A stretch of DNA of 64,000 bases from Croceitalea dokdonensis DOKDO 023 (lineage in GTDB: Bacteria; Bacteroidota; Bacteroidia; Flavobacteriales; Flavobacteriaceae), in the NCBI RefSeq assembly GCF_001306415.1, contig NZ_LDJX01000001.1, positions 372,001-436,000 on the forward strand. Reading direction: 5' to 3'. The notes beneath the pieces were generated by a model. The model was not told where the DNA came from. It did no database searches and saw only the letters and a program-made list of their open reading frames with translations. Within the stretch, counting starts at the first letter, position 1. The number at the start of each line of letters is the position of its first letter. Of the stretch, positions 26,294 to 34,816 are shown in pieces. The position numbers and the translations under genes were made by a program.

Positions 26294-26958
26294 TCTGTGG
26301 TCTTTGTAGGTATGGGTTTAAATTTAAACTTTTTTGTTGCTTTGCGAACTTTTTGCATAAAATCTTCACCAGGGTCGGTTTTTGTGGTTCTATAGCCCTC
26401 ATCCACTTCCAACCAAAGCGGATGCTCTTGAAACCGGGTATACTCATAATGGCCAATAACATAATCTATGGCGTACTTTTTTGCCAGATATTTTACCAAT
26501 TTAATGTTGGACCTTAATTGCGCTTTGGTGAGCGGTACCGCTTCCGTACCACCAACATTTTCTATACCAATGGCGCAATGGTTTAATCCAATAACATGCC
26601 TACCCATATAATTTTCTGGCATAAGTTGGTAAATTGTTCCGTCTTGGTCTACCAAAAAATGGGAAGAAACATTTAAGCCACTGACATTTTCGATATCTGG
26701 CCGCCAAGAAGGTAAGGTGCTTTCATAAAAGGCATCAAAAGAACCCTCAAAAGTTGGTATTGCCGTCCAGTGCAGGACAATCATTTTTGGGGTTATCAAA
26801 ATAGTATCACTGGGAAGCTGGTAGCGCTGATTAAGATACTGCTTGGTAAGTTCCACACGTTGTTGGTCAAAGACAATAGGCTTTTTCACAAGTTTAATGG
26901 GAGCACTACAGGATAGAAAGAGGACCAATACTGTGGATAACATGACATATGTTTTCAT
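26290..26958 (-). CDS. N-acetylmuramoyl-L-alanine amidase lipoprotein (Amidase_2)
   Basis: The 222-aa product has a lipobox (VLFLSC, Cys 17) and an Amidase_2/PGRP-type domain. Zinc ligands by position are H63 (VLHWTAIP), H127 or nearby in GLNHCAIGIENVGG, and Asp195 of KTDPGEDF, with H170 in VIGHYEY. The enzyme cleaves the bond between N-acetylmuramic acid and the peptide stem. It sits between an M14 carboxypeptidase (4-base overlap) and a 3D-domain lipoprotein (10-bp gap), a set consistent with cell-wall turnover. Confidence 0.92.
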   Translation of the reverse strand: MKTYVMLSTVLVLFLSCSAPIKLVKKPIVFDQQRVELTKQYLNQRYQLPSDTILITPKMIVLHWTAIPTFEGSFDAFYESTLPSWRPDIENVSGLNVSSHFLVDQDGTIYQLMPENYMGRHVIGLNHCAIGIENVGGTEAVPLTKAQLRSNIKLVKYLAKKYAIDYVIGHYEYTRFQEHPLWLEVDEGYRTTKTDPGEDFMQKVRKATKKFKFKPIPTKTTE

Positions 26959-26968
26959 CTTTTAGATT

Positions 26969-27415
26969 TTAATTCCTAAGGGTATCTGTTGGAACAGCAT
27001 AGCAAATCATGAGTCTTTTCTTTCCCCATTGCTTGGCAGCTCGTACATCTTTGCCCATAAAGATATCAATTCGGTTACGCCATTTTTTGTTCATCTTATC
27101 TTTTACGTAAAAGGTATCTGGAAAGGTGTCTATTTTAACCATGGTATTGTAGGTTAGACCCTTGGCCAATAAATCACGGGAAACAGCAACGACCTTCATC
27201 CCTGTCTTTAAGGTATCTCCCCATGCCGCTATATTTGGGTTGGCATTAGTTTGCCAAGGAACGGAATTATAGGCAGAGGCCGTTACCTCATGGCCATACC
27301 AATCATATTCGGTACCCCTATGCTTGTCACCGGTGCAGCTTATGGCAAGGAAAAAGGGTAAAAGCACCAAAGCGGCATGGACTAATTTGGCTTTGGTTTT
27401 AAGGTAGGGGAACAT
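26969..27415 (-). CDS. 3D-domain lipoprotein
   Basis: The 148-aa product has a lipobox (FFLAISC, Cys 27) and a 3D domain named for its three aspartates, seen in VTASAYNSVPWQTNANPN, AVSRDLLAKGL and the NRIDIFMGKDVRAAKQWG motif. The same double-psi barrel occurs at the end of lytic transglycosylase MltA and in Bacillus germination proteins, so a role in cutting or binding peptidoglycan glycan strands is likely. Its start lies 17 bases inside the end of the pirin gene; no later ATG keeps the signal peptide. Confidence 0.87.
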   Translation of the reverse strand: MFPYLKTKAKLVHAALVLLPFFLAISCTGDKHRGTEYDWYGHEVTASAYNSVPWQTNANPNIAAWGDTLKTGMKVVAVSRDLLAKGLTYNTMVKIDTFPDTFYVKDKMNKKWRNRIDIFMGKDVRAAKQWGKKRLMICYAVPTDTLRN

Positions 27416-28268
27416 AACTATTGTCGTTTGGCATCATGGGAAATGTCCTTGCTGCCCATTGCTGTTTTGCCTGTTCAATTTTTTCTTTGGAGGACGACAC
27501 AAAATTCCAATAGATATGACGTTCTTCAGGAAACGGTTCCCCTCCAAACAACAACAAATGGGTATGTGGCGCTAAGGTAATATCGCAGGTATCTTCCACC
27601 TTGGAAACCAAGATATTTCCTTTAGCTACTTCTTGGCCACAGGCGTTTATAGCACCTTCAACAATGCAAATCCCTATCTCACCTTTAAGGTGGCCGTTAA
27701 CGTTCAGTGCATAAGAATCGGTTGTCTTCACTTCAAGCATGAACATGGGAGAATATACGGGCACGGGGGATTTACGACCATATCCTTCTCCTGCTACCAA
27801 ACAAATCTCGGCAGAACCATCTTTCCATTTGGGCAATTCAGTGTGCTTAATGTGATGAAAACTAGGTTCCATATCTTCCAATTCTTTGGGGAGGGCCACC
27901 CAAATTTGATAACCGTGAGCTGTGAACTCATTTCCGTTTCTTAATTCTTTTGGTGTCCTTTCAGTATGTGAAACCCCTTTTCCGGCGGTCATCCAGTTCA
28001 CGGAACCTGGTTGTATGCGTTGTTTGGTGCCTAAACTATCTTGGTGCAAAATTTCACCCTCCAACATAAAGGTCAAGGTAGACAGACCAATGTGCGGATG
28101 TTGGTCCACATCCATGTATTTTTCTGGTCCCAGATTTGTTGGTCCCATATGGTCAATAAAAATAAATGGGCCAATCATCCGCTTTTTACGAAATGGAATT
28201 AAACGGCCCACTAAAAAATCTCCAATATCCCTACTTCTTTCCTCGATTATCAACCCTATATTTGACAT
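27399..28268 (-). CDS. Pirin-family protein
   Basis: The product (289 aa from ATG 28268; an ATG at 28292 adds 8 residues) is a bicupin of the pirin family. The metal-binding first cupin shows HPHIGLSTLTFMLEGE and WMTAGKGVSHTER with conserved His/Glu ligands. Residues 230-285 form the second cupin and a C-terminal PEERHIYWNFVSSSKE motif typical of the family. Some pirins are quercetinases; others regulate metabolism. The gene starts a small operon with three wall-hydrolase genes, but this may be only positional. Confidence 0.9.
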   Translation of the reverse strand: MSNIGLIIEERSRDIGDFLVGRLIPFRKKRMIGPFIFIDHMGPTNLGPEKYMDVDQHPHIGLSTLTFMLEGEILHQDSLGTKQRIQPGSVNWMTAGKGVSHTERTPKELRNGNEFTAHGYQIWVALPKELEDMEPSFHHIKHTELPKWKDGSAEICLVAGEGYGRKSPVPVYSPMFMLEVKTTDSYALNVNGHLKGEIGICIVEGAINACGQEVAKGNILVSKVEDTCDITLAPHTHLLLFGGEPFPEERHIYWNFVSSSKEKIEQAKQQWAARTFPMMPNDNSYVPLP

Positions 28269-28322
28269 GGTACCTATCTTTATATTTTCCACAGAAAGTT
28301 ACAATAAAACTAGCGCTATTTT

Positions 28323-29657
28323 ATGAAAACCTTTAAACGAATTCTTCTTTTCCTCCTTCTTGGCATAGGGGTTTTGGTGTACCTTAATTATCCAAAACTA
28401 AACATGATATCTGGGTATGCGGCCAAGTATATGGCATCTAGCGTACTTATTGGTGGACATGCCACTAAATATGTTGCCACAACAGATTTGGATATGCCAT
28501 TGATAGATTTGGCAAGTACGGAATTCGATGAAAAAAACAAGGTGGCCAAGGCTTCTGTATATGGCCTGATGGAAAGAACCACGATAGACCGCCAAGGTTT
28601 GGGAACTGTTTTGACCAACGAGAAGTATCCTACAGACGCTAGCTATTTACAACCCAATCGAAATTTTAAAAAAGTGGACAAACCCTATCCATACGGCCAT
28701 TTGCCACCAAAGGATACGGTTTTTAAGGAAATTGATTATGACCTGCTACAAAAAGCAGTGGCCTTGCCATTTTCCAAACCAAAACTACAAAAGACAAGAA
28801 CCCTTGCCATATTGTACAAGGGCCATCTAATCCATGAAGAATATGTGGATGGTTTTGATAAGGATACCCCTATTTTAGGCTGGTCCATGACCAAGAGCGT
28901 TCTTGCTACCTGCTTTGGGATACTGGAAAAAAACGGGAAAATCCAAAGCCATTGGCCTGCACCCATACCAGAATGGCAAGATGATGAACGGAGTGCCATT
29001 ACCTTAAACCATCTTTTACGCATGCAAAGCGGTTTGGAATGGAGTGAAGACTACACCCGTATTTCTGATGTGACCAAAATGTTGTTTCTAGACCCTGATA
29101 TGACCCAAGCGCAACGGGTTAAAAAAGCGGTGGCCAAGCCAGGAGAAAAATGGAACTATTCTTCTGGCACCACCAACCTTTTGTCTGGAATATTACGGCA
29201 GCAGTTCCGTTCCCCGCAGGCCTACCTGGATTTTCTGTATGCACGTTTTATTGACAAGATAGGCGCGCACAGTATGCTGATTGAGGCCGATTTGGAAGGA
29301 AACTATGTGGGTTCCTCCTATGGATGGGCAAGTACAAGGGACTGGGGGCGTATTGGACAGTTATATCTAGACCGTGGACAATGGAACGGAGAGGAATTGT
29401 TTAAACCAGAGTGGGTAGATTACATTACCAGACCAACAGCATTGTCCAACGGTACCTATGGCGCGCACTTTTGGTTAAACGCCCAGGGGAAATACCCAGA
29501 TGTTCCCAAGGACTTGTTCTCCATGAATGGATTCCAAGGGCAGTATGTGTTTATTGTCCCATCAAAAGACTTGGTGGTAGTTAGAACAGGTCTAGCGGAA
29601 TATCCTGATTTTGACATCAATGGTTTTCTTTCCACTTTGGTAAGAGCAATTAACTAG
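28323..29657 (+). CDS. Class C beta-lactamase-fold serine hydrolase
   Basis: The 444-aa product starts with one N-terminal membrane anchor (residues 6-24) and has a beta-lactamase/penicillin-binding-like domain: SMTK at 188-191 (catalytic Ser and Lys), Y279-S-S as the second motif (in place of the class C YAN/YSN), and AHFWLNAQG toward the end. Such EstB/6-aminohexanoate-dimer-hydrolase-like enzymes act on esters, amides or D-peptides. Divergent from the pirin gene with 55 bp between the starts. Membrane-anchored periplasmic orientation is inferred. Confidence 0.85.
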   Translation: MKTFKRILLFLLLGIGVLVYLNYPKLNMISGYAAKYMASSVLIGGHATKYVATTDLDMPLIDLASTEFDEKNKVAKASVYGLMERTTIDRQGLGTVLTNEKYPTDASYLQPNRNFKKVDKPYPYGHLPPKDTVFKEIDYDLLQKAVALPFSKPKLQKTRTLAILYKGHLIHEEYVDGFDKDTPILGWSMTKSVLATCFGILEKNGKIQSHWPAPIPEWQDDERSAITLNHLLRMQSGLEWSEDYTRISDVTKMLFLDPDMTQAQRVKKAVAKPGEKWNYSSGTTNLLSGILRQQFRSPQAYLDFLYARFIDKIGAHSMLIEADLEGNYVGSSYGWASTRDWGRIGQLYLDRGQWNGEELFKPEWVDYITRPTALSNGTYGAHFWLNAQGKYPDVPKDLFSMNGFQGQYVFIVPSKDLVVVRTGLAEYPDFDINGFLSTLVRAIN

Positions 29658-30138
29658 CAATATGTTCACCAATGCTAACACAAAACGTTATTTTCCAAAG
29701 CCTTAGAAAACAACGTTTCTTTAGGGCACCCTGTGAACGGATATCCCAAAAAAGCCTTTTTCCAGTGTGAGCGTGCAGAAATATCAAAACTGACCATAAC
29801 TATGGCTACGTTCAAAACTATTATTTCTATCTCCCTATAGCACCACCATAGTTTTAAAAGCTAGTAAAAAAGAAAGTGATTTTTTCATTTTCATACTGCT
29901 CTAGTTTACAGCCCTGTACAATCGGAGGCTTTATGGTTTATAAGCTATATGTCCCGTCCTTCGGCACCTTAAATTTCCCTGAAACTAAACGAATAGAAAA
30001 AAGCAAACAACAACCTAAGGCAGCTTTACCACAATATTACAGTCCTTTACAACAATGATTGGTGGTGCTCTTGGCAAGGTGGTACATTTACCATGTAATA
30101 ATTCAACAACAAATTTTCATTTTCATATAGTGTTCTCG
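29658..30138. other. Gap of ~480 bp with no supported gene
   Basis: After the serine hydrolase stop there are only short frames (for example 41 codons from 29934) with no motif or hydrophobic segment worth calling. AT-rich, no obvious repeats. It is closed by a strong hairpin terminator, so an unrecognised small RNA is possible but not shown. Confidence 0.4.
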
Positions 30139-30175
30139 TAAAAGAGCCTTAGTCCAAAAGACAAGGCTCTTTTTA
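30139..30175. terminator. Hairpin terminator between serine hydrolase and menB
   Basis: AAAGAGCCTT and AAGGCTCTTT pair, with an inner GTC/GAC extension and a CAAAA loop, flanked by T-runs in both directions (TTTTT on the plus strand, TTTT on the minus strand). It most likely terminates menB (95 bp downstream of its stop) and could act in both directions. Confidence 0.75.
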
Positions 30176-30269
30176 GTTTGGCCTTGTTTGGTTTCCAAAA
30201 CTAGATTCCACCTTTACGTCAATTTCGCCTACGTACATAAGTTGTATTCCGCAATCCCTCTATAGTACA

Positions 30270-31112
30270 CTAGGGCAACCACTTATCCTTCCCAAAATCG
30301 GGCTTTCGTTTTTCCAAAAAGGCATTACGCCCTTCTTTGGCCTCATCCGTCATATAGGCCAAACGTGTTGCCTCACCTGCAAAAACCTGTTGCCCAACCA
30401 TACCATCATCCGTAAGGTTCATGGCAAATTTGAGCATTTTAATGGAGGTTGGTGATTTTTGCAATACCTCCTGCGCCCATTGGTAGGCTGTAGCCTCCAG
30501 TTGTTCATGCGGTACCACGGCATTCACCATGCCCATCTCAAAAGCCTCTTGTGCCGTATAATTCCTGCCCAAGAAAAAGATTTCACGTGCTTTTTTCTGT
30601 CCTACCATTTTGGCCAAATAGGCAGAGCCATAGCCACCATCAAAACTGGTCACATCTGCATCAGTCTGTTTAAAAATGGCGTGCTCTTTGCTTGCCAGGG
30701 TCATATCACAGACCACATGCAAGCTATGGCCACCTCCAACGGCCCAGCCCGGAACTACGGCAATGACCACTTTGGGCATAAAACGGATCATCCGTTGCAC
30801 CTCCAAAATATTTAACCGGTGCTGTCCATCTTGGCCTACATAGCCTTGGTGACCCCTAGCCTTTTGGTCTCCCCCGCTACAGAACGACCAAACACCGTCT
30901 TTTGTGGATGGACCTTCTGCGGAAAGCAAAACCACACCAATGGAAGTATCTTCTTGGGCATCGTAAAAGGCTTTGATAAGTTCGCTGGTAGTATGTGGCC
31001 TAAAGGCATTGCGGACATTGGGGCGGTTAAAGGCAATACGTGCCACGCCATTGCTTTTTTTATAGGTAATATCTTCAAACTCTAGGGCGGTTTTCCAAGT
31101 GGGTGCTGACAT
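30270..31112 (-). CDS. menB: 1,4-dihydroxy-2-naphthoyl-CoA synthase
   Basis: A 280-aa crotonase-family enzyme that closes the naphthoate ring in menaquinone biosynthesis. Diagnostic stretches are RPNVRNAFRP near residue 30, FCSGGDQKARG (oxyanion-hole region), GWAVGGGHSLHVVCD, SFDGGYGSAYLAKMVGQKKAREI with the catalytic Asp, and the C-terminal EGRNAFLEKRKPDF. Length is typical. No other men genes are close, so it is an isolated member of the pathway here. A TATCTTTG -7 element lies just upstream. Confidence 0.96.
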   Translation of the reverse strand: MSAPTWKTALEFEDITYKKSNGVARIAFNRPNVRNAFRPHTTSELIKAFYDAQEDTSIGVVLLSAEGPSTKDGVWSFCSGGDQKARGHQGYVGQDGQHRLNILEVQRMIRFMPKVVIAVVPGWAVGGGHSLHVVCDMTLASKEHAIFKQTDADVTSFDGGYGSAYLAKMVGQKKAREIFFLGRNYTAQEAFEMGMVNAVVPHEQLEATAYQWAQEVLQKSPTSIKMLKFAMNLTDDGMVGQQVFAGEATRLAYMTDEAKEGRNAFLEKRKPDFGKDKWLP

Positions 31113-31128
31113 TCGTTTACAGTTTTAA

Positions 31129-31136
31129 CAAAGATA
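31129..31136 (-). promoter_or_regulatory. Possible -7 element for menB
   Basis: The minus strand reads TATCTTTG, an exact TAnnTTTG, 16 bases before the menB ATG at 31112, which would give a very short leader. The -33 region is only T-rich. Confidence 0.4.
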
Positions 31137-31279
31137 CTGAGAAGTGGGGATGTTAAAAACTGTTTATAAGTACCGCTACTTTATTATTGAAAATGATTGT
31201 TTTTTCACTAAACTTCGGTATCGACCGCTAAAAGGAATTAAAACTCTCCTTAGCTGTTGGCTGGTAAAAATTATAGAAA

Positions 31280-32362
31280 ATGACTAAGCGATTATTAATG
31301 AGTATGATATTATGCCTTATCGGGATAACTGTTTTAGCTCAAAGAACTGTACAGAACCTTTTTTTGTCAAATCAAAAAGAAAAAAAGTCAGATTGGTTTT
31401 TTGCTTATTCCAATGGAGATTATGCCAAGGCTTATCAACTTATGACCAAAAAAGATATAAGTCTACCCAAAAATCAGTTTCTAACGAATGCATTCCAGTA
31501 CGCAAATCGAGAAACTACAATTATTGATTCTACACTTGAAATTTGGGGCGATAGTTTTTACAATCAATTTCCAAAAAGCAAAATTCATTTTACAAATGGA
31601 GACAAAGTAATTCTGCCCTTGGAGAGAAACCTATTTTTAGCTACAATCGGAAAAGACTCTCTTCGGGTTGTGCTGGATACAGGAGGACACGGAATTTCTA
31701 TTTCAAAAAGATTAGTTGAAAAATACAATCTACCAACAGATACCAACATTACAGGGTCTTCTTATATGCCGGCCTTTAAAAGAGTCTCAAAAACAAGTCC
31801 TACCATTATCAAGACGATAAAATTTGGAAATCTTGAACTAAGCAACTTAAGAGCTGAATATACAGTGTCTGCAAAAGATAATGGCGAGTTCGATTCTAAG
31901 CAACAGTATGACATTTTTATGGGTATTGATATTTTGATTGGATTAATCGACTATGTGAGATTTGATTGGGAAAACAAAGAAATTATTTTTTCAAATCAAA
32001 AACTTCAAATGGAAAATACGCAACCTATTTTCTTTTTTGACTCAAAGCCAATTACCGTACTTCAATTAGGGGACAAAAACCTAACAACCGTTTTTGATAC
32101 AGGCTCACCCATTGATATACTAAATAAAGAATACTACAAAGAGCTATACAAAAAGAAGGAAGAAAAGAAATACGGAAATTACGCCTATAACCTTTACACG
32201 GTACCAATTAATATTAGAAACGCAAAATTAAACTTGGGAATAGCGGACTATATGGAAGGTTTTAATCTAAAATTGGATAAAGAGATTATTGACTTAATCA
32301 TTGGAACAACACATCAACGATTGACCATAGATTTAAAAAACAACAAGCTGGAAATAAAATAA
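31280..32362 (+). CDS. Secreted retropepsin-like aspartic protease with two DTG motifs
   Basis: The 360-aa product has a Sec signal peptide (residues 1-20, VLA|QR), a ~100-residue N-terminal part, and two copies of an aspartic-protease half-domain. The first active-site motif is DTGG at 133-136 with psi-loop IFMGIDIL near 212; the second is DTGS at 273-276 with LIIGTTH near 344. The two halves would form a pepsin-like pair within one chain, unlike most bacterial retropepsins that have one and dimerise. The gene is noticeably more AT-rich and Lys/Asn-rich than its neighbours (many AAA, AAT, ATT codons), which hints at separate origin. Substrate unknown. Confidence 0.82.
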   Translation: MTKRLLMSMILCLIGITVLAQRTVQNLFLSNQKEKKSDWFFAYSNGDYAKAYQLMTKKDISLPKNQFLTNAFQYANRETTIIDSTLEIWGDSFYNQFPKSKIHFTNGDKVILPLERNLFLATIGKDSLRVVLDTGGHGISISKRLVEKYNLPTDTNITGSSYMPAFKRVSKTSPTIIKTIKFGNLELSNLRAEYTVSAKDNGEFDSKQQYDIFMGIDILIGLIDYVRFDWENKEIIFSNQKLQMENTQPIFFFDSKPITVLQLGDKNLTTVFDTGSPIDILNKEYYKELYKKKEEKKYGNYAYNLYTVPINIRNAKLNLGIADYMEGFNLKLDKEIIDLIIGTTHQRLTIDLKNNKLEIK

Positions 32363-32512
32363 CCACTCCTAACTTTAACGATTATATACACAGGCCAATC
32401 AGGGTTTTATTCGGTGCTTTTGCTTCGCATCAAACTTTGTGTTTAACCGAAAAATCAGTGCTTAACATTCCACCACGCTTTTATAGGATACCAAAAACAA
32501 AACTTACAAAAA

Positions 32513-33331
32513 TCATCCCCCAATACGTCCCAGTTCCACCCCTTCGGAATAGGCTACTTGAATATTATTTTGATGAAAGACCTGTTTAATGGTTTTATGG
32601 GATTCAAAGGTGGCGTCCCAGTAATTGTCCGGGTGTACATAGGGGCGGATGGCTAATATCACGTTGTGCGTATCAAAATTTTCTATACCAATTTCCGGGG
32701 CTGGCTCATCCAGCACCAGCGGGGTTTGCTTTAGGGCTTCTTGTATGAGCTGTTGCACCCTTGGGAAACTCTCCTCGTAAGGAATGTGGGCGTTCAACTC
32801 CAAGCGTACCAAACCCTTTTCAGAAAAATTGGTCACTACCCCATCCGTAATTTTGGCATTGGGCACAATTAGGGTTTTATTGCCAGGGGTGACCAAAATG
32901 GTGTTGAAGATGCCTATCTCCTCTACCTTGCCAAAGCTTTCGTCTACCTGAATCCAGTCATGCACCTTGTAAGGCTTTAAAAACAAAATCAGTATACCCG
33001 AGGCAAAGTTGCCCAAACTACCCTGTAGGGAAAGGCCTATGGCAAAACCCATAGCCGCCACAATGGTGACCAAGCCAGATAACTCCACGCCCAAAATGGA
33101 AACCGCTACCAGCAAAAGAACAATTTTTAAGGTGGTAGACACCAAGGAGGTGATAAAAGGTCTCATGGTATCTGACACCTTCATTTTGGTAAGGCTATTG
33201 TTTAAAACCTTGTCTACTTTTTTAAGCAGTTTAAAGCCAATCCACAACAACAAAATGGCCCCCAAAACCCTGGGCGCGTATGCAATGGCATTATCGCGAA
33301 CCAACTCCGCATAATAGGTAATCTTATCCAT
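32513..33331 (-). CDS. mscS: Small-conductance mechanosensitive channel MscS
   Basis: The 272-aa product matches the size and layout of E. coli MscS: three transmembrane segments (residues ~15-35, 60-80, 85-115), the pore helix with GAxGxxxG-like AAMGFAIGLSLQGSLGNFASG, then the beta domain starting KPYKVHDWIQV and an alpha/beta cytoplasmic cage. It releases ions and small solutes on membrane tension. It stands alone in the minus direction and is a different subfamily from the longer MscS-type channel at 3854. Confidence 0.94.
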   Translation of the reverse strand: MDKITYYAELVRDNAIAYAPRVLGAILLLWIGFKLLKKVDKVLNNSLTKMKVSDTMRPFITSLVSTTLKIVLLLVAVSILGVELSGLVTIVAAMGFAIGLSLQGSLGNFASGILILFLKPYKVHDWIQVDESFGKVEEIGIFNTILVTPGNKTLIVPNAKITDGVVTNFSEKGLVRLELNAHIPYEESFPRVQQLIQEALKQTPLVLDEPAPEIGIENFDTHNVILAIRPYVHPDNYWDATFESHKTIKQVFHQNNIQVAYSEGVELGRIGG

Positions 33332-33613
33332 GATTCTAATGATTAGTGGTGATAAAAATAAAGGTTTTGTTTGATGTGGACTGAAACTTCAAAAAAAACA
33401 TGTGTCATCTAAACTTTGAATTTTGACCTTACATTTTTTTAAGTGCCCTCTAACTTGAACCAAGCCACAGGTTTTGTGGTTGCCATCCCTTTGAACAATG
33501 TGTTGCATGAAAAAAGTAGTATTCTTGTTACTTTTATCATTGTAACACCACCAACGCTAATCTGCATGAAATCCCGTTTGGGTTGCCGTTGTCCTGCTTT
33601 TAAATGAATCACC

Positions 33614-34594
33614 ATGAAACTACTGTTTAAGCTGTTTGCTGCCCTCTTTTTTGCCATGTTTGGCTCCGAGTGTTTTCCCCAGCAAATTTTGGAAAATTAC
33701 CTACCCGCCAAAAAAGACAGCCTAAGGGTAGGCCTAGGGGAAAACGACTTTTCACCCTTTATCCAACCTGGGTATACCCTCATGCTTCCTGAAACCAATG
33801 AAATTAAGGGGGTGCTCATTTTACTGGAAGATTCCAAATACGACCAAAAGAACCGGAGCGCTAAACAGCTGTATGCCCAAGCATCTGGAAAAGGCTTTGC
33901 GGTGCTGTCCGTCTCTACCGAGGTTCCGGTGGATTTCTACTTTTCCAACGCCTCCATGCTTTTGGCGCATCAGCTCATCAAAAAAGTATTTGAAACCTAT
34001 GATTTGCCCAATCAAAATATTTTCTTTTTAGGTGCCAGTTTGGTTGGCCACAGAGCGATGCGTTATTTAAAATTTATTGCCGAAAGCAAGCCCGAATTTC
34101 GGCTGCATGTTAAGGGTATTGTCGCCTGTAATTTTACCATGGACTTTAGTAGGAAATGGCATCAGCATCAACGGGATATTAGGATTGGCAAAATTGACCT
34201 TTGGGAGCCAACATTTATCAACTATCTTTTGGAAACCAATTTGGGAGGAACACCAAAGACCCATCCAGAAAGCTATCAGCATTTTTCCGCGTATAGTTAC
34301 CCCAGTGATACCAATAAAAACATCCATCTATACCAAGAATACGCCTTTAGAGTCTATGTAGAACCGGCCATCGAATATAAACTGGACAAACAACTAAGAA
34401 CCCTCTATGAGAATAATACGACGGATATGGTTGGTTTTTTGGCAGAATTGAGATTGGTAGGGAACAAAAAAAACCAATTAATCGTAATAGCACCAGAGGA
34501 CAATACAGCGCAGCCACGGAATACGCAATCCACTTGGGATGCAATCAATAAAGAAGACCTTCTGGATTGGATTTTAGAGCAAACCAAGGAGTAA
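33614..34594 (+). CDS. Secreted alpha/beta-hydrolase-like protein with degenerate active site
   Basis: The 326-aa product has a signal peptide (residues 1-22, CFPQ). The remainder looks like an alpha/beta-hydrolase: strand IKGVLILLEDS, a nucleophile-elbow-like FFLGASLVGHRAMRYLKFI near residue 138, and a late strand-Asp/His region (LIVIAPEDN). The elbow reads G-A-S-L-V rather than G-x-S-x-G, and no clear catalytic histidine follows, so it may be a non-enzymatic homologue or a distant family. Monocistronic. I do not recognise a specific family. Confidence 0.7.
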   Translation: MKLLFKLFAALFFAMFGSECFPQQILENYLPAKKDSLRVGLGENDFSPFIQPGYTLMLPETNEIKGVLILLEDSKYDQKNRSAKQLYAQASGKGFAVLSVSTEVPVDFYFSNASMLLAHQLIKKVFETYDLPNQNIFFLGASLVGHRAMRYLKFIAESKPEFRLHVKGIVACNFTMDFSRKWHQHQRDIRIGKIDLWEPTFINYLLETNLGGTPKTHPESYQHFSAYSYPSDTNKNIHLYQEYAFRVYVEPAIEYKLDKQLRTLYENNTTDMVGFLAELRLVGNKKNQLIVIAPEDNTAQPRNTQSTWDAINKEDLLDWILEQTKE

Positions 34595-34816
34595 CTAAGC
34601 AATGATATAACTGGCCAAGGTGCACCCTTAATTAGGAAAAATCTGCAGTTTTAAGTATTTACCGTAATATTTCCTGCATTTTAGGTTCTGGGAAAACCGG
34701 ACATAAACTTGCAGACAAACATCCAATCTAAATTTTTATTTTAATTTTGTTAATGACTGTTAAAGTAGGTTATCCTAAGCCTTAAAAATTTAATTACTTC
34801 TTTTAAATAATAGAAA

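Noticed and set aside
29876-30058. 60-codon frame in the gap after the serine hydrolase
   Set aside because: Atypical composition and codon use; no start context or motif.
33507-33545. Short frame MKKVVFLLLLSL followed by stop, resembling a truncated signal peptide
   Set aside because: Only 12 codons and neither frame continues sensibly; could be a decayed lipoprotein gene but evidence is too thin.
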